From contig OZ020598.1 in NCBI GenBank assembly GCA_963971535.1, positions 89,046,985 to 89,110,984 on the forward strand: a DNA stretch of 64,000 bases, written 5' to 3'. The notes under the pieces are model-generated. The model was not told where the DNA came from and did not search any database. It was given only the letters and a program-made list of their open reading frames with translations. Within the stretch, counting starts at the first letter, position 1; each line of letters opens with the position of its first letter. This DNA comes from Notolepis coatsorum. Its lineage: Eukaryota > Chordata > Actinopteri > Aulopiformes > Paralepididae. Shown in pieces: positions 10,691 to 22,926 of the stretch. Position numbers and translations under genes: made by a program.

Positions 10691-12480
10691 TTACAGGGGC
10701 CAGTTTCGAATTGCAGTCTCCCGTAGGTTTTTTTATTTTTATTTTATCCACTTTTTCTCCCAATTTTCTATATTTTCTCCCATCCCAATTTCGTATCATC
10801 CAATTCAACCCTCCCCTGCCACGAACGCTGTTTCTTGCCTCCCACAAGCCGGCTGCAATGTGGACTAAGTCATACATAGCACAAGTCCCCTCCGGTACTT
10901 GAGGTAACAGCAGTCGCATCTTTTCACCTGCGCAGCTCGATCTCTCAGTGGCGAGGAGTAACGCGTGGGAGGCTCACGCTGCCCCGACACTTCCTGATTC
11001 TACTGCGCAGGCGCACCAACCGACCTGTAGGAGTCGCTGTCCACAACGCCCGATCCCCACCCATCAGTTTCCCACCCCCTAATACGGCCAATGTGTATTA
11101 GTATGGACGGCCAGCTAAACTGAAAGCAATGTGGAGCGCTGGGCTCGAACAGGCGAGCCCAGCGTCTCTGCATTCGTGGCGAGCGCCTTGCCCACTACGC
11201 CACGTAGCCGCCCTTCCCGTAGGTGTTTTTTGAGAGTGTTTTTGAAAGTGGGTAGTGATTCACATTCCTTTACAGCTTTGGGTAGGGCGTTCCACATTGA
11301 TGTGGCATAATTGCGAAACGTGTTTAGTCCCTTGTTTGAGCCGAATCTGGGTTTAACATGATTTGTGGAGCTCCCTCTGGTGTTGTGATCGTGGTATTCA
11401 CTGACCTTTGGGAAGTATTTTGACATGTACATGGGTACCTTGGTCGTGTAGTGTATCTTGTAGACCAGGCCCATTGCAAGTTGCTGTACTCTGTCGTCTA
11501 CTCTAAGCCATCCTAGGTTGTCAAAGTGGGCAGGGGTGAGGTGGGTTCTAGGAGTAAGGTCAAGCAGTAGTCTGACCAGTTTGTTTTGAGATGTTTGTAA
11601 TTTTGTTTTTAGCGCCTTTGAGGTGCTTTGGTACCATGAGGTGCAAGCATAGTCGTAGTACCCTTGAATGAGTGCTCCTGCCAGAGTCTTCAGGGTATTC
11701 TTGTTTACCAGAGAGGAGATCCGGTACAAGAATCTAGTTCGTTGGTTGACTTTTTTTTATTACATAGGATGCCATTTTGTCACAGGAAAGATTTGCCTCT
11801 AGTATGGAACCTAGGTATGTAATTTCATCTTTCCTTGTGACAATATTGTCACCCACTGTAACTGAGAAGCCGTCGGTCTTGCTGAGTTTGTTTTTTGAAC
11901 CGAAGAGAATGGACTCTGTTTTACCCAGGTTTGTTATCAGCGAGCCAGGTGCAGATTCTGCCGAGTTCAGAGCTGAGGGTTTTTTCAACCTGTAACTTGT
12001 TCTTGTCAGAGACCAGCCGGGCTGAGTCGTCCGCGAACAGGAACAAGTTGCAGTCATAAGCTGACGACATGTCATTTGCATAAATTAGGAACAGTAACAG
12101 TCCTAGTATGCTTCCTTGTGGAACACCACAGCTCACTGGGAGGGGGGGGGGGGATAGAGTACCGTTTACCTCCACCATCTGTTCTCTCCCCTCCAGGTAG
12201 GATTGCATCCAGCTCACTGATAGACTATCAAAACCAATTGCTTTTAGCTTGTCAATCAGAATGGAGTGATTGACAGTGTCGAAGGCCATTTGTAGGTCCA
12301 GCATGACCATGCCGCAGTATTTGCCCACATCCACCTCTTGTTTGATGTGGTCGTTCAAATAGAGAAGGCATGTGTCAGTGGAGTGGGATGTTCTGAAACC
12401 AGATTGGAATTAGTAGATTCGATTTTTTCCCCGCAAGGTACTTTTTGACCTGTTCGTATATTTTTTTCCATGACCTCATA
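10691..12480 (-). pseudogene. LINE-X reverse transcriptase, multiply broken
   Basis: Three overlapping frames cover the RT: LDLQMAFDTVNHSIL and CGVPQGSILG, then LFADD, in 11921-12358; TESILFGSKNKL in 11734-12081; and the C-terminal DYACTSWYQSTSK to FKNTLKKHLRE in 11215-11729. The natural end (AIRNWPL and stop at 10691-10693) lies beyond the SINE. Frameshifts between blocks and the SINE make it inactive. Confidence 0.85.
10729..11214 (-). mobile_element. tRNA-derived SINE, family S1, copy 1
   Basis: The tRNA-like head is at the high-coordinate end; on the minus strand it shows an A box (GGCGTAGTGGGC) and a B box (GTTCGAGCC). The 3' end is T-rich on the plus strand. The 10-bp target duplication TCCCGTAGGT is at 10719-10728 and 11215-11224. 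The insertion interrupts LINE-X. Confidence 0.92.
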
Positions 12481-12500
12481 ATACTCCTCTTTCAGGTCAA

Positions 12501-13230
12501 AATCTTTCCCCTAGCAAAACAGAAACTCAAACGGAGGATCAGTGAACCAGAGCACATAGCAATCATTAGCCTCGACGTGTCAACACTTGTTTCCTCATCA
12601 CAGGAATCTGTGGGAGAGATGTAGAGCAGCAGGGAGAGGTAGAGAGACTACTAGACAGAGAGAGTCGACAGCCATTATCAACCTTTATGGACGTTTGTAG
12701 TTCTGTTTTGACGTTGGGGGGTACGGGGCTGTATGTCCAAGACATGTCCATGATGTATGAACTCATCAATGAACATAATGTCCCCCTTCCCCTTTGTTTG
12801 TTTGCAATTCTTAGTGGAAGCCAGTGTGTGAAAGCACATCTGGATTCCATTCACACAATCTTTGTACCCTCGCCCTTCTGGGAATCATCTCCATCGAAAC
12901 CGGATGTTGTTTTTCTCACATTACAAAGTGTCGGTCCAATCCATCAAGCAGATGGAGTTCACTAAAGGGCACAACTCAGGCTGGAGCAAGTGATCAAATC
13001 TTTTTTCTTTTTGTAAAGATGGCAGCAACGACACACACAAGTACACAGTTATTCTACTTACACTTGAAAGTAGGCATGTGGGTTTCAATTGTCTGCTTCT
13101 GTGATTGTTATGGTTGTAGTTAAAACTACTATGACTGTCATACATGTGGACAAAAAAGAAAGATGAGGAGTTGCTGCCACCTTGTGGATGTTTACAAAAT
13201 GGCAATTGGTGGACACAATACTATTAGAAG
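12501..13230. other. Unassigned, possibly decayed repeat
   Basis: Both strands have ORFs of about 90 codons (12566-12850 minus, 12687-12965 plus) that I cannot place in any family. No terminal repeats were seen. Confidence 0.3.
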
Positions 13231-13231
13231 G

Positions 13232-13330
13232 GACAAGTTTGTTTATTATTTATCATAATAAAATACAGAATACTTTATGATGAAATGCTTGTTTCTGTAT
13301 GAGCCCCTGAGAGTGTGCTACATACAAAAA
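13232..13330 (-). mobile_element. Retroposon tail shared with 36.65-36.77 kb
   Basis: The complement of TTTATTATTTATCATAATAA and GAAATGCTTGTTTCTGTATG matches the tail that follows the cysteine-rich pseudogene near 36.7 kb, there on the plus strand. It is followed by GTAAGTAA repeats (13332-13390). Confidence 0.55.
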
Positions 13331-13681
13331 AAGTAGGTAAGTAAGTAAAAAAAAAAAAAGTAATTAAGAAGTAAGTAAAAAGTAAGTAAAGGAATGTTCA
13401 GTCAATATACATACAATATACAATACAGAGTCAAATGAGTAACAGTGAGGTACAATGCAGAAATTAGATGAGGTACTAAACTTAGGGTAGGGTGCAAATG
13501 AGGTATGAATGTAGTGCACATCGCTTTAAGTGCCTAGTATCAGGCTGATGTAAGTTACATGAAAATATTTAGAAAATGTGTTGTTGTTGTTTATATTGAT
13601 GTTTGTTTATCTGTTCATTTTAAACCAAGTGGAGTTCACAGTTTACCCACCGTTTATTTCACCACTACGTCACTTGGCTAC
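13331..13681. other. Spacer with simple repeats
   Basis: GTAAGTAA and poly-A runs are followed by AT-rich DNA. The small ORF at 13578-13808 runs into the L2 tail and is not credible. Confidence 0.35.
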
Positions 13682-13829
13682 GACCCTCAAGTTTCAAGTT
13701 CAAGTTTCAAGTTTCTTTAATAGTTGTCATACAGAAGTACATAATACTTTGATACAAAATGCTTCTTACTGTTACGCTCCAGAGACTGTGCTAGACAAGA
13801 TAGTATGAAATAAAATAGTATAGCATGTT

Positions 13830-15222
13830 TGTTTGTTTGTTTGTTTGTTTATTTACACATATAAAAACAGTTACATGTATAATACAATATAGTCCACAAG
13901 GGATGTGTAGGAGAATTGCCTAAAAACCCTCAAGGGGCTTGCATGTGGCATTCACCAGGAAGCAAAACTACATTATATCAAGATAAATATAAAATATAAG
14001 ATAAAATCCCCCCCCCCCCCCCCCCCCCTGAACAAACAAACACACACAAGCAGGCCTACATAGACACCGAAGTAGGCACCCCATGCCATACGATTTCTGG
14101 TATAGAGAAAACAATCAATGACAGTAAGAATATATAATAAAACGAAAATACAATAACAAAAATACATCAAGCCATCAGACTACCGTTTGTAAAGGAAGTC
14201 CATATGGGAAATATTGGTGATCTAGGAGATGAGATTTCAGTGCTCTTTTGAATTTCAGAAAAGAAAATTCCCAAATATGTGGAGGCAAAGAGTTCCACAA
14301 CTTTGACCCTCGGTAGAGCAAACAAAACTGAGATTGGGAAGTGCGTGAAAAGGGTGGTCTTAGCAAACAGGAACTACGTGTGGGGTAATTATGAATTTGG
14401 TGATTGTGGGCAAACATGTCATGAAAAAAAGGGGGAAGGGCTCTGTTTAAAGAACTATGCACAAATAAACCAGTCTGAAGATGATTCACTTGATAAACAC
14501 TGAGGATACCTAACTTATGGAATAGAGGCTGAGAAGAATGACTTCGATGTACACAGCTGATTATTTTTAGAGCTCGTTTCTGCAGACGGTATATGGGCTC
14601 AAGTTTGGTCTGATGCGTACTACCCCAAACTAAATTACAGTAGTTGATATATGGGTAAACCATAGAGTAATATAACATTGTGGCAACCTCGGTGCTCAGC
14701 AAGTGACGTGTTTTTCCAAGAATACCAATACTCTTGGCCATTTTTGTAGTTATGGCTGTGATATGAGGTTTCCATGATAGGGATTCATCAAGCAGAACAC
14801 CAAGGAATCGTGTAAAACACACCCTAGCTATGGGGATGTCATTGATCACTACTTTAGATGAAGAGTTAAAAATCACAGATTTGAGACCAAAAAAAATGAA
14901 ATTCGTTTTTTTAATGTTTAGTGATAATTTGTTGCATTTAAACCAAATTGATAGTTTGTTAAGTTCTTCATTTATGACCCTAATGATGGTATCAGGATCT
15001 TTATGTGAATAGAATACACACGTGTCATCTGCAAATAAAATTTTCGACAGCCTGTCTGAGACGTTAGGGAGGTCATTGATATATAACAAAAATAACAAAG
15101 GCCCAATAATTGAACCTTGGGGCAGACCGCAAAGTAAAGGAAGAAAAGGAGAATTTGTCCCATTATAGGATACAGACTGACGTCTATCTTTAAGGTAACT
15201 GGTGAACCATAGCAGTGCAAAA
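13830..15222 (-). mobile_element. Nested Jockey-type LINE (LINE-D) inside the L2 3'UTR
   Basis: The low-coordinate end is a (TTTG)n run on the plus strand, equal to a (CAAA)n tail. The high end breaks inside the RT palm. A poly-C run of more than 20 bases lies at 14008-14028. The family differs from L2, LINE-X and LINE-J. Confidence 0.85.
14175..15222 (-). pseudogene. LINE-D reverse transcriptase, C-terminal part
   Basis: The frame opens inside L2 DNA; true LINE sequence begins at about LLWFTSYLKDRRQS. It contains LPQGSIIGPLLFLLYIND, FADDTCVFYSHKD, a thumb region and a C-terminal end near LLDHQYFP with no internal stop. It is 5' truncated, so it cannot act alone, but the open frame suggests a recent insertion. 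Confidence 0.85.
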
Positions 15223-15546
15223 AGGTCACAGTGTTCAGTATAGACATATGTACAATGTTCGATGCAGAATAGAAGTAACTGAGTTACCATACAATATACA
15301 ATATTCTATGCAATGTACTAATATACAATACTATATAGTGCAGAGCAGAAATGGGATGAGGTACAATTTAGGTACAATTTACAGTAAGGTGTACGAGTTG
15401 TAGTGCAAATCCTTTACCAATAATATAAAGTGTAAAGTGTGTTTAGGTGATCTAAAGTGTGTAGAGTGGGTGCTGCAGTGTGTTGTTTGTTTAAGTGAGT
15501 GTGTGGGTGTGTGTGCTGTGTGCATTTGATGGTTGTTGCATAGTGT

Positions 15547-16941
15547 TTATTGTTCGTTGAGCAGCCTGATGGCCTGGGGATAGAAGCTTCTTCTGAGTCT
15601 TTCTGTGCTCGCCTTAAGACTCCGGTATCTCTTGCCTGACCGCAGTAGTTCAAAGAGGCAGTTGTTCTGGTGGCTGGAGTCCTTGATGATTCTCTTAGCC
15701 TTACCCCTGCACCGCTTGTTGTAAATGTTCTGGAGGGTGGGAAGCCCCCCTCCAATTGTGCGTTTGGCTGAACGTGTCACTCTTTGTAGTCTGCTACGGT
15801 CTTGTGCAGTGCTATTCCCAAACCAGGAGGTGATGTTGCCAGTCAGGATGCTCTCTATTGTACATGAGTAGAAGTTCTTAAGGATCTTCTGACTGACTTG
15901 GAACTTCCTTAGGCGCCTGAGGAAGTAGAGGCGTTGTCGTGCCTTCTTCACAACACTGTCAATGTGTGTGGTCCATGTCAAGTCCTCGGATATGTGGGCT
16001 CCGAGGTACTTGAAACTGTTCACTCTCTCAACCGGTGCCCCGTCGATGCTGAGGGGGCTGTAGTCCTTGACCCCCGACCTCCTGAAGTCCACAATCATCT
16101 CTTTTGTTTTGCTGACGTTCAGGGAGAGGCAGTTCTCCTGACACCACTGTGACAGATTCTCTACCTCTTCCAGGTAGGCCCTCTCGTCGTTGGCAGAGAT
16201 CAGGCCCACCACTACTGTGTCATCAGCAAATTTGATGATTGTGTTGTTGTTCCGCTGTGCCACACAGTCATGTGTGTACAGGGAGTAGAGGAGGGGGCTC
16301 AGAACACAGCCCTGGGGGGCCCCTATGTTGAGCGTGATGGATGAGGAGGTGCAGTTCCCTGCTCTTACCATCTGGGGTCTACCCATCAGGAAGTCCAAGA
16401 CCCACTGGCAGAGGTCATAGTTCAAGCCCAGGTCCCTGAGCTTGGCTATGAGTTTGGAGGGGACTATGGTATTGAATGCTGAGCTGTAGTCGATGAACAG
16501 CATTCTCACATAGTTCCCCTGCCTCTTGTCCAGGTGTGATGCTGCTGTGTGCAGCACATGGGCTATGGCGTCCTCCGTGGACCTGTTAGGGCGGTATGCA
16601 AATTGCAGGGGGTCCAGGTTGATGGGGAGGGAGGAACAGATGTAGCCCTTCACTAGCTTCTCAAAGCACTTCATGGCTATGGAGGTGAGAGCTACAGGGC
16701 GGTAGTCGTTGAGGCAAGCGGGCGTAGATTTTTTGGGTACAGGGATGATGGTTGACTTCTTCAGACAGGTGGGGATGACAGCCTGTTCTAAGGACAGGTT
16801 AAAGATGTCAGTGAATACCGGGGCCAGTTGGTCGGCACAGACTTTTAGGACGCGGCCAGGGATGCCGTCCGGTCCTGCTGCCTTCCTGATATTCACTTTT
16901 TTAAAGGTCCGCCTCACCTCATGCTCTGTTACCCTGAACAC
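15547..16941 (-). pseudogene. L2 reverse transcriptase, long open frame
   Basis: The 464-codon frame runs from the RT fingers ([20 protein letters not shown]) through [39 protein letters not shown] (about residue 206) and FADDTVVV (about 237) to the same C-terminus as copy A (RLLNEQ). All main RT motifs are present. The endonuclease lies upstream in another frame. Confidence 0.9.
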
Positions 16942-17540
16942 TGAGTCTCCATCAGCAGACCCCCCCCCCCCCCCATTGCCGTGGCTTGTAGGCTGGTGTT
17001 GTTATTCACAGCCTCAAACCTTTGATTTGGGTAGATTCTAATTGTGGTAGAGGGGATTGTTTCTTCTACCAGAGTACAGACAAAGTCAAGCACTGTTTCA
17101 GTGTATTCGTTAATATTGGTTGTGTTATCACGGAATACATTCCAGTCTGTGCATTCCAGCGCAGCTTGGAGTGTCTCCTCTGACGTCACAGTCCAACGCT
17201 TAACCTCTCGCAATACTACCGGCGTTCGCTTGAGACTTTGTTTATACTTTGGCAAAAGAAAGATGGCGGCGTGGTCCGACTTGCCGAAAGGACTAAGAGC
17301 CTGTGACTTGTACCCATTCTTAAATTGCGAGTATACATGGTCTAATATGTTCTCGCCTCTGGTGGGACAGGTCACATGGTGATAGAAATTCGGCAACACC
17401 TTTTTAAGACGCACGCTGTTGAAATCGCCCAGAACCAAAATGGCAGCGTCAACGCTAGCCCCTGCCGGACGAGAGCTGGACACAGGCCAGGTAGTCATAG
17501 GCCAAACCAACCATTTACATTTCCCTGAGAATAAACACAT
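16929..17540 (-). pseudogene. L2 endonuclease and linker remnant
   Basis: It contains LGDFNSV, LDHVYSQF and FGKSDHAAIF, the C-terminal half of an APE-type endonuclease, then a linker with WTVTSEETLQAAL and VEETIPSTTI. A poly-C/poly-G run near 16962-16975 and a small deletion put it out of frame with the RT. The N-terminal endonuclease is gone. Confidence 0.85.
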
Positions 17541-17581
17541 AACCAGTCCATTGTGTCATTGGGAAGCATGCACTAATGACG

Positions 17582-17718
17582 TGTGTAGGGTACAACTCTT
17601 CTTCTAGGTTAGCTCCTAATGTGTAGGGTACTACTCTTAGCTCCTAATGTGTAGGGTACTACTCTTCCTCTAGGTTAGCTCCTAGGGTACTACTCTTCCT
17701 ATAGGTTAGCTCCTAATG
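17582..17718. repeat. 38-bp minisatellite, block A
   Basis: Degenerate units contain TAATGTGTAGGGTACTACTC and TTCCTCTAGGTTAGCTCC, the same unit as the large blocks at 18.8-19.6 and 28.2-28.7 kb. Confidence 0.85.
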
Positions 17719-18767
17719 CAGGGCTTGACATTAACTTTTTGAGACACTTGTCCTTCGGATATTTTACTTGTCCAAAAGCTAAACTTACTTGTCCGAAATG
17801 TACTTGTGAAAATAAAGGCCTATTAAAAAATCTATAAAACCGACAAGAGATTTGGACAATTATTATGATTTAATAACTTAAACACAGTGTGTGTGCATTT
17901 GTGTGTGTGGGGTATATACTTTATGATCAGTCCTCCAGCTCATCTTCACTCCCCATCAGCACCAGCTCATCTTTCTCATCTCCCCTCTCTCTTGACGACC
18001 AGGGGTTAAACCCTGGTCTACGCCTATAGTTGTATAGTTATTATTACGGTATAGTTGTTATTACGGTATAGTTGTTATTGCCATGAATAACACCATTCAA
18101 ATAAATAATTGTATTTTTATTTGAAATAATTTCTTTTTTTTATCCACTTTTTTTCTCCCATTTTATATATTTTCTCCCATCCCAATTTCGTATCATCCAA
18201 TTCAACCCTCCCCTGTTTCTTGCCTCCCACAAGCCGGCTGCAATGTGGACTAGGTCATACATAGCACAAGTCCCCTCCGGTACTTGAGGTAACAGCAGTC
18301 GCATCTTTTCACCTGCGCAGCTCGATCTCTCAGTGGCGAGGAGTAACGCGTGGGAGGCTCACGCTGCCCCCGACACTTCCTGATTCTACTGCGCAGGCGC
18401 ACCAACCGACCTGTAGGAGTCGCTGTCCACAACGCCCGATCCCCACCCATCAGTTTCCCACCCCCTAATACGGCCAATGTGTATGAACGACCAGCTAAAC
18501 TGAAAGCAATGTGGAGCGCTGGGCTCGAACAGGCAAGCCCAGCGTCTCCGTCATTCGTGGCGAGCGCCTTGCCCACTACGCCACGTAGCCGCCCCTATTT
18601 GAAATAATTTCTTTTAACAATAGGCACATTAGATCAACAGGTAACAACAAAACAACCAACTTTTATTAAATATTTTATTAAACATTCTGATATTTTCGCG
18701 GGTCTTGTGCCACTGTCAGTGTCAACTAAGCGAGCACTCAGAAGACGCTAGGACAAGCCTTAATGTC
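17719..18767. mobile_element. TIR element with CAGGGCTTGACATTAA end, hit by a SINE
   Basis: The left end CAGGGCTTGACATTAAC lies inside the minisatellite; the right end (GACAAGCCTTAATGTCA) lacks its last 7 bases and is followed by minisatellite again. Short ACTTGTCC motifs repeat inside. The flanks GCTCCTAATG and GCTCCTATAATG are near-identical. It is probably hAT-like, with no transposase. Confidence 0.7.
18138..18595 (-). mobile_element. tRNA-derived SINE, family S1, copy 2
   Basis: Nearly identical to copy 1, with the tRNA-like head at the high-coordinate end. A perfect 20-bp target duplication (TATTTGAAATAATTTCTTTT) lies at 18118-18137 and 18596-18615. The long perfect duplication indicates a young insertion. 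Confidence 0.95.
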
Positions 18768-19646
18768 AGCTCCTATAATGTGTAGGGTACTACTCTTCTT
18801 CTAGGTTAGCTCCTAATGTGTAGGGTACTACTCTTCCTCTAGGTTAGCTCCTAATGTGTAGGGTACTACTCTTCCTCTAGGTTAGCTCCTAATGTGTAGG
18901 GTACTACTCTTCCTCTAGGTTAGCTAATGTGTAGGGTACTACTCTTCCTCTAGGTTAGCTAATGTGTAGGGTACTACGCTTCCTTTAGGTTAGCTCCTAA
19001 TGTGTAGGGTAATACTCTTCCTCTAGGTTAGCTCCTAATGTGTAGGGTACTACTCTTCCTCTAGGTTAGCTAATGTGTAGGGTACTACTCTTCCTCTAGG
19101 TTAGCTAATGTGTATGGTACTACTCTTCCTCTAGGTTAGCTCCTAATGTGTAGGGTACTACTCTTACTCTAGGTTAGCTAATGTGTAGGGTACTACTCTT
19201 CCTCTAGGTTAGCTCCTAATGTGTAGGGTACTACTCTTCCTCTAGGTTAGCTAATGTGTAGGGTACTACTCTTCCTCTAGGTTAGCTAATGTGTAGGGTA
19301 CTACTCTTCCTCTAGGTTAGCTCCTAATGTGTAGGGTACTACTCTTCCTCTAGGTTAGCTAGTGTGTAGGGTACTACTCTTCCTCTAGGTTAGCTCCTAA
19401 TGTGTAGGGTACTACTCTTCCTCTAGGTTAGCTAATGTGTAGGGTACTACTCTTCCTCTAGGTTAGCTCCTAATGTGTAGGGTACTACTCTTCCGTCTAG
19501 GTTAGCTAATGTGTAGGGTACTACTCTTCCTCTAGGTAAGCTAATGTGTAGGGTGTACTCTTCCTCTAGGTAAGCTAATGTGTAGGGTACTACTCTTCCT
19601 CTAGGTAAGCTAATGTGTAGGGTACTACTCTTCCTCTAGGATAGCT
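18768..19646. repeat. 38-bp minisatellite, block B
   Basis: More than 20 tandem units of GTTAGCTCCTAATGTGTAGG plus GTACTACTCTTCCTCTAG. A 35-bp form lacking CCT alternates irregularly with the 38-bp form, which suggests exchange between unit types. Confidence 0.95.
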
Positions 19647-19927
19647 CATACCCATCTATGTCTATATTTGAACCACCTACCTCGGAAGAAATACAAAATA
19701 TTATTTTAAATAAAAAAAAACTCAGCAGCAGGTTATGATACTATTAAAAGTAGTCTGCTTAAAGAGGTATTACCTTCAATAATTGAGCCATTGAACCATG
19801 TTTTTTCACTCTCCCTGGAAACAGGTGTTGTTCCAGGAGACTTGAAAGTGGCAAAAGTTATACCTCTGTTTAAATCTGGTGACTCATCCTTATTTTCCAA
19901 TTACCGTCCGATTTCGTTATTACCGTC

Positions 19928-20441
19928 TGTCATGTACAAAGGTCTGATGACCACATAGAATAGAAACTGAAGCAGGCTGCACATGAACAAAAAACAGCCC
20001 CTCTCAGTAGATGCTTCCAAAACAGTCCCGGGCAGGTAGGAAACACGAATGCGCTTTCAAATAGTAAATTATATTTATTAGCTGTGGTAGGGATTGAAAC
20101 CTCCACTTGTAGTATGAATATATATAACAAGGGGAAAAAACAACCCACAAACAATTAAACAGGGAGAAGGGTAAAGGGAGAACAAACAAGATAATAGGTA
20201 AAACACAAGTGTTGGCAAGGGCCAACACAGTATAAAATTCCCTTGGGGAAACAGTGACAAAAATGGCCTAAAGGCCAACAATATATATATAACAATCCCA
20301 CAGTGGGGAATCCACACAAAGTGGTAATATGTACTGTGCACTATAGCTCCACACAGGGGAGGCAAAAAGGCAGAAGGCCCAATACATAGATATATATATA
20401 TATTAACTAATTCCACATGAGTGGCAAGTGGCACAGAGGCC

Positions 20442-20534
<93 letters not shown>

Positions 20535-21013
20535 TTACCTGGCAGCAACACCAACACAGATACAATGCCTACCAGGTAAGTAGTGTGAACATGAGAACAC
20601 ACAATAGTGACAATAAGGCCAACACAAGATCAATCCACACAACAGTGGAAACAAAGGCCAACACAAGATCAATCCACACAACAGTTGGTAAACAATGGCA
20701 ACCCCACTCCACTCTGGTCACTGGCAATTGACAGAATGAGGCGCCCAGACGTGTGTGTGCTGTCAGGTATTTGTCCACCCATCCCTCTCGAGGTGATTGC
20801 CCTCAGCTGTCATTCATTAGGCAATCAGCACTCTTCAGTGTAGGGACGGGCGGCACCTGACAGGAAGAGAAAAAGAGACAGCATTAGCCATCATGCTCAC
20901 ACACACACACACACATCACATACAAAACATAACACATTAAATATACTAACCTGATGTTCAGATGGTGTCATAAATACAGTAATAATGGTAATGACCAACC
21001 CACGTACGTCACA
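19928..21013 (-). repeat. LTR of the Gypsy element (3' LTR in element sense)
   Basis: 1,086 bp. Near-identical to the other LTR except for a much longer TA run (20443-20531) and a few substitutions and small indels, e.g. 3 extra bases near 20211. The length difference of 71 bp is mostly the TA run. Confidence 0.93.
20443..20531. repeat. (TA)n microsatellite in the LTR
   Basis: About 44 uninterrupted TA units; the other LTR has only about 8 (23437-23453). The expansion therefore happened after insertion. The IYIY... ORFs here are artefacts of the repeat. Confidence 0.95.
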
Positions 21014-21342
21014 CCTCCCCCCATAAGAGCGAACCTGTAGGGTTAGCAAAACATTATTACTTATTACCCAACATCAGATTAGTACCACATACCAGGGAGA
21101 ACAGAAACAACAACAAACTCTACTTTGACAGGCCACTCCACCGATACCGACCGGTCAACAGGAGACAACAAACTGGAAACTTTTCCTGGGAAAAAAAATA
21201 AAGAATAAAAAACCATCTCATCTCTTAACAGGACAGCAAACAGGGAAACAAAAATCAGCACATTTCCCTGGCACCATCACAGCGCCCATCTCCTTTCAAA
21301 ATGGTGTCAGTAAAAATAACACCAACAGGACCCAAAATGGTG

Positions 21343-21573
21343 TCACTCAATTAGAACTTTGGTAACGGCCGGAACAGTAATTTCCCTCAGAGGTATCGCC
21401 CCTGGGAAACGGGTGGAACCACACATAATTGTCAACATGTATTGATTTCCTGCTCTTATTTTAGGCAGATGACAGACATGTTCAAAAGGTTCCCCCATGT
21501 CCGGAATGGATCGCAGGGGAGCTGGATGCACCCCCTGATTTGGCGTCCCCACTATTACAAGTTTTAGCCACAC
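21343..21573 (-). pseudogene. Gypsy integrase remnant
   Basis: The frame reads MGEPFEHV and, after a short deletion, GNQYMLTIMCGSTRFPGA, which resembles the start of the integrase catalytic core of fish Gypsy elements. The first catalytic Asp region is lost and the rest is absent. The remnant is too short to function. Confidence 0.65.
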
Positions 21574-21798
21574 CTAAATGGCCAGACCACACCTTAAGTC
21601 TGCTACACCTGGACTAGGTGTGCAACACCCCCTCCTCCATCACAACGGCCTGTTTCCTACTAGCAGTAGCACTGGCCACCGCCGCAAAACAGCTTTATAG
21701 GGAGGAATCATTGTGCTGAGTAGTGATCGATGCTTAACGTCCCAGTGGCAATGGTACGTCAGCAAACTTGGGAATTACCAGCTTCCCCTGAACGCTAC

Positions 21799-22230
21799 TT
21801 ACAGCAACCTTTTCCATCTCTCCAATAGATGGCCCCCCCTGTCCTCAGCGAGAGCCTCGCCACAGACAGAGTCACTCAACATCAAAGCCTGAGCGTGCTT
21901 CCCCTCCTGCGCCTTGGTGACAACACAAGTAGAAAAAACACTGGGGTGATTTTTCATCAATTCATCACACAACAAGTCAGTCAATGGAGCGCTTTCAACC
22001 TCCAACACAGGGATCACACTCTCCCCAGCGATATCATTCCCCATGATAAACTCAACACCCTCCACAGGGAAAACATGGGCGAACGGCGACAGGAAAACAA
22101 CCTGTGATCAGATCTGACTGTACATGCACCTTATGCAATGGTGCGCGCATACACCCCATTTCAACACCTCTCACCATCGCACTAGACTGACAGTAAGAGT
22201 TTTCATTCAGCGGTAAGACATCAGCCAGGA
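21799..22230 (-). pseudogene. Gypsy protease-region remnant
   Basis: Two overlapping frames give LPLNENSYCQSSAMVRGVEM and PLHKVHVQSDLITG, then VEGVEFIMGNDIAGESV and HPSVFSTCVVTKAQ. This style is typical of the segment around the protease and the protease-RT linker in fish Gypsy Pol. A one-base slip separates the frames. RT and RNase H that should follow are missing. Confidence 0.7.
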
Positions 22231-22231
22231 T

Positions 22232-22325
22232 GCACTCTGCACTCTGTACTCTGCACTCTGTACTCTGTACTCTGCACTCTGTACTCTGCACTCTGTACTC
22301 TGCACTCTGCACGGTGTGTACTCTG
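22232..22325. repeat. CTCTGTACTCTGCA microsatellite
   Basis: Tandem ACTCTGCACTCTGT/ACTCTGTACTCTG units inside the Gypsy interior. On the minus strand they encode a repetitive YRVQSTECRVQS peptide with no meaning. Confidence 0.85.
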
Positions 22326-22926
22326 TACCAGAGAATATAGTTATGAAAGAAAGTATACTCCCGTAGCAACACACAATACTACCCCAACAAATCAGACTTC
22401 AATAAGCCCTACAAAATAGCCACTCACCTAAAGTACTCAATAATGTCCCTGTGCAACACTTAACAGCCACATTATGCAGTATGACAACCTGACCAATTCG
22501 ATTTAATATCCACATCTAACATTCATGAAAACAATAAATGTTGGTTCTAACCACCTAACTAGGATCACCTGGGTAACACTAACTACCCCGTCTAAACTAC
22601 TTCCCTAGCGGAATGAGGACTACACATATCTTCAGTCGCTTACCGATTTCATTGCGCGCTCCACCGGAATAGACGACGCGTGCCCCCCTCCCCTAACCAA
22701 GCAGGTGATCCACCCTTTACCTATGTGGAAAAAAATAGAATGGTTAAGAGCATAACTTACAACAACGGTTTACAACAGTCAAGTGTGCAGCACGGAAATA
22801 CGGATATATAATAATATAACTTACCAAATGAAAAAAACGCAACCTACCTGACACGCCCCAATCGACAAGTCCACATGTCACATAACAACAAGGAACTATA
22901 CAATTGTGCAAACTAACGAGCCCCCA

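Larger units (their letters stand above)
10200..12500 (-). mobile_element. LINE-X, 5'-truncated non-LTR retrotransposon
   Basis: The tail (GAATGAATGAAAACTTTATT) is at 10200-10330, the 3'UTR at 10330-10690 and the RT coding region at 10691-12480. A SINE sits in the last codons (10729-11214). The RT style places it in the Jockey superfamily (CR1/Rex-like), without finer certainty. This family supplies the tails scattered across the window. Confidence 0.85.
13682..17560 (-). mobile_element. L2-type LINE, copy B, split by a nested LINE
   Basis: The 3' end with tandem CAAGTTT units is at 13682-13735. The 3'UTR runs to about 13829, is interrupted by another LINE (about 13830-15222), and resumes with GGTCACAGTGTTCAGTATAG exactly where copy A continues. 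The coding region then spans endonuclease to RT. The junction with copy A shows about 20 bp of target missing and no clear duplication. Confidence 0.9.

Noticed and set aside
20417-20731. ORFs with long Ile-Tyr runs
   Set aside because: They arise from the (TA)n microsatellite in the LTR.
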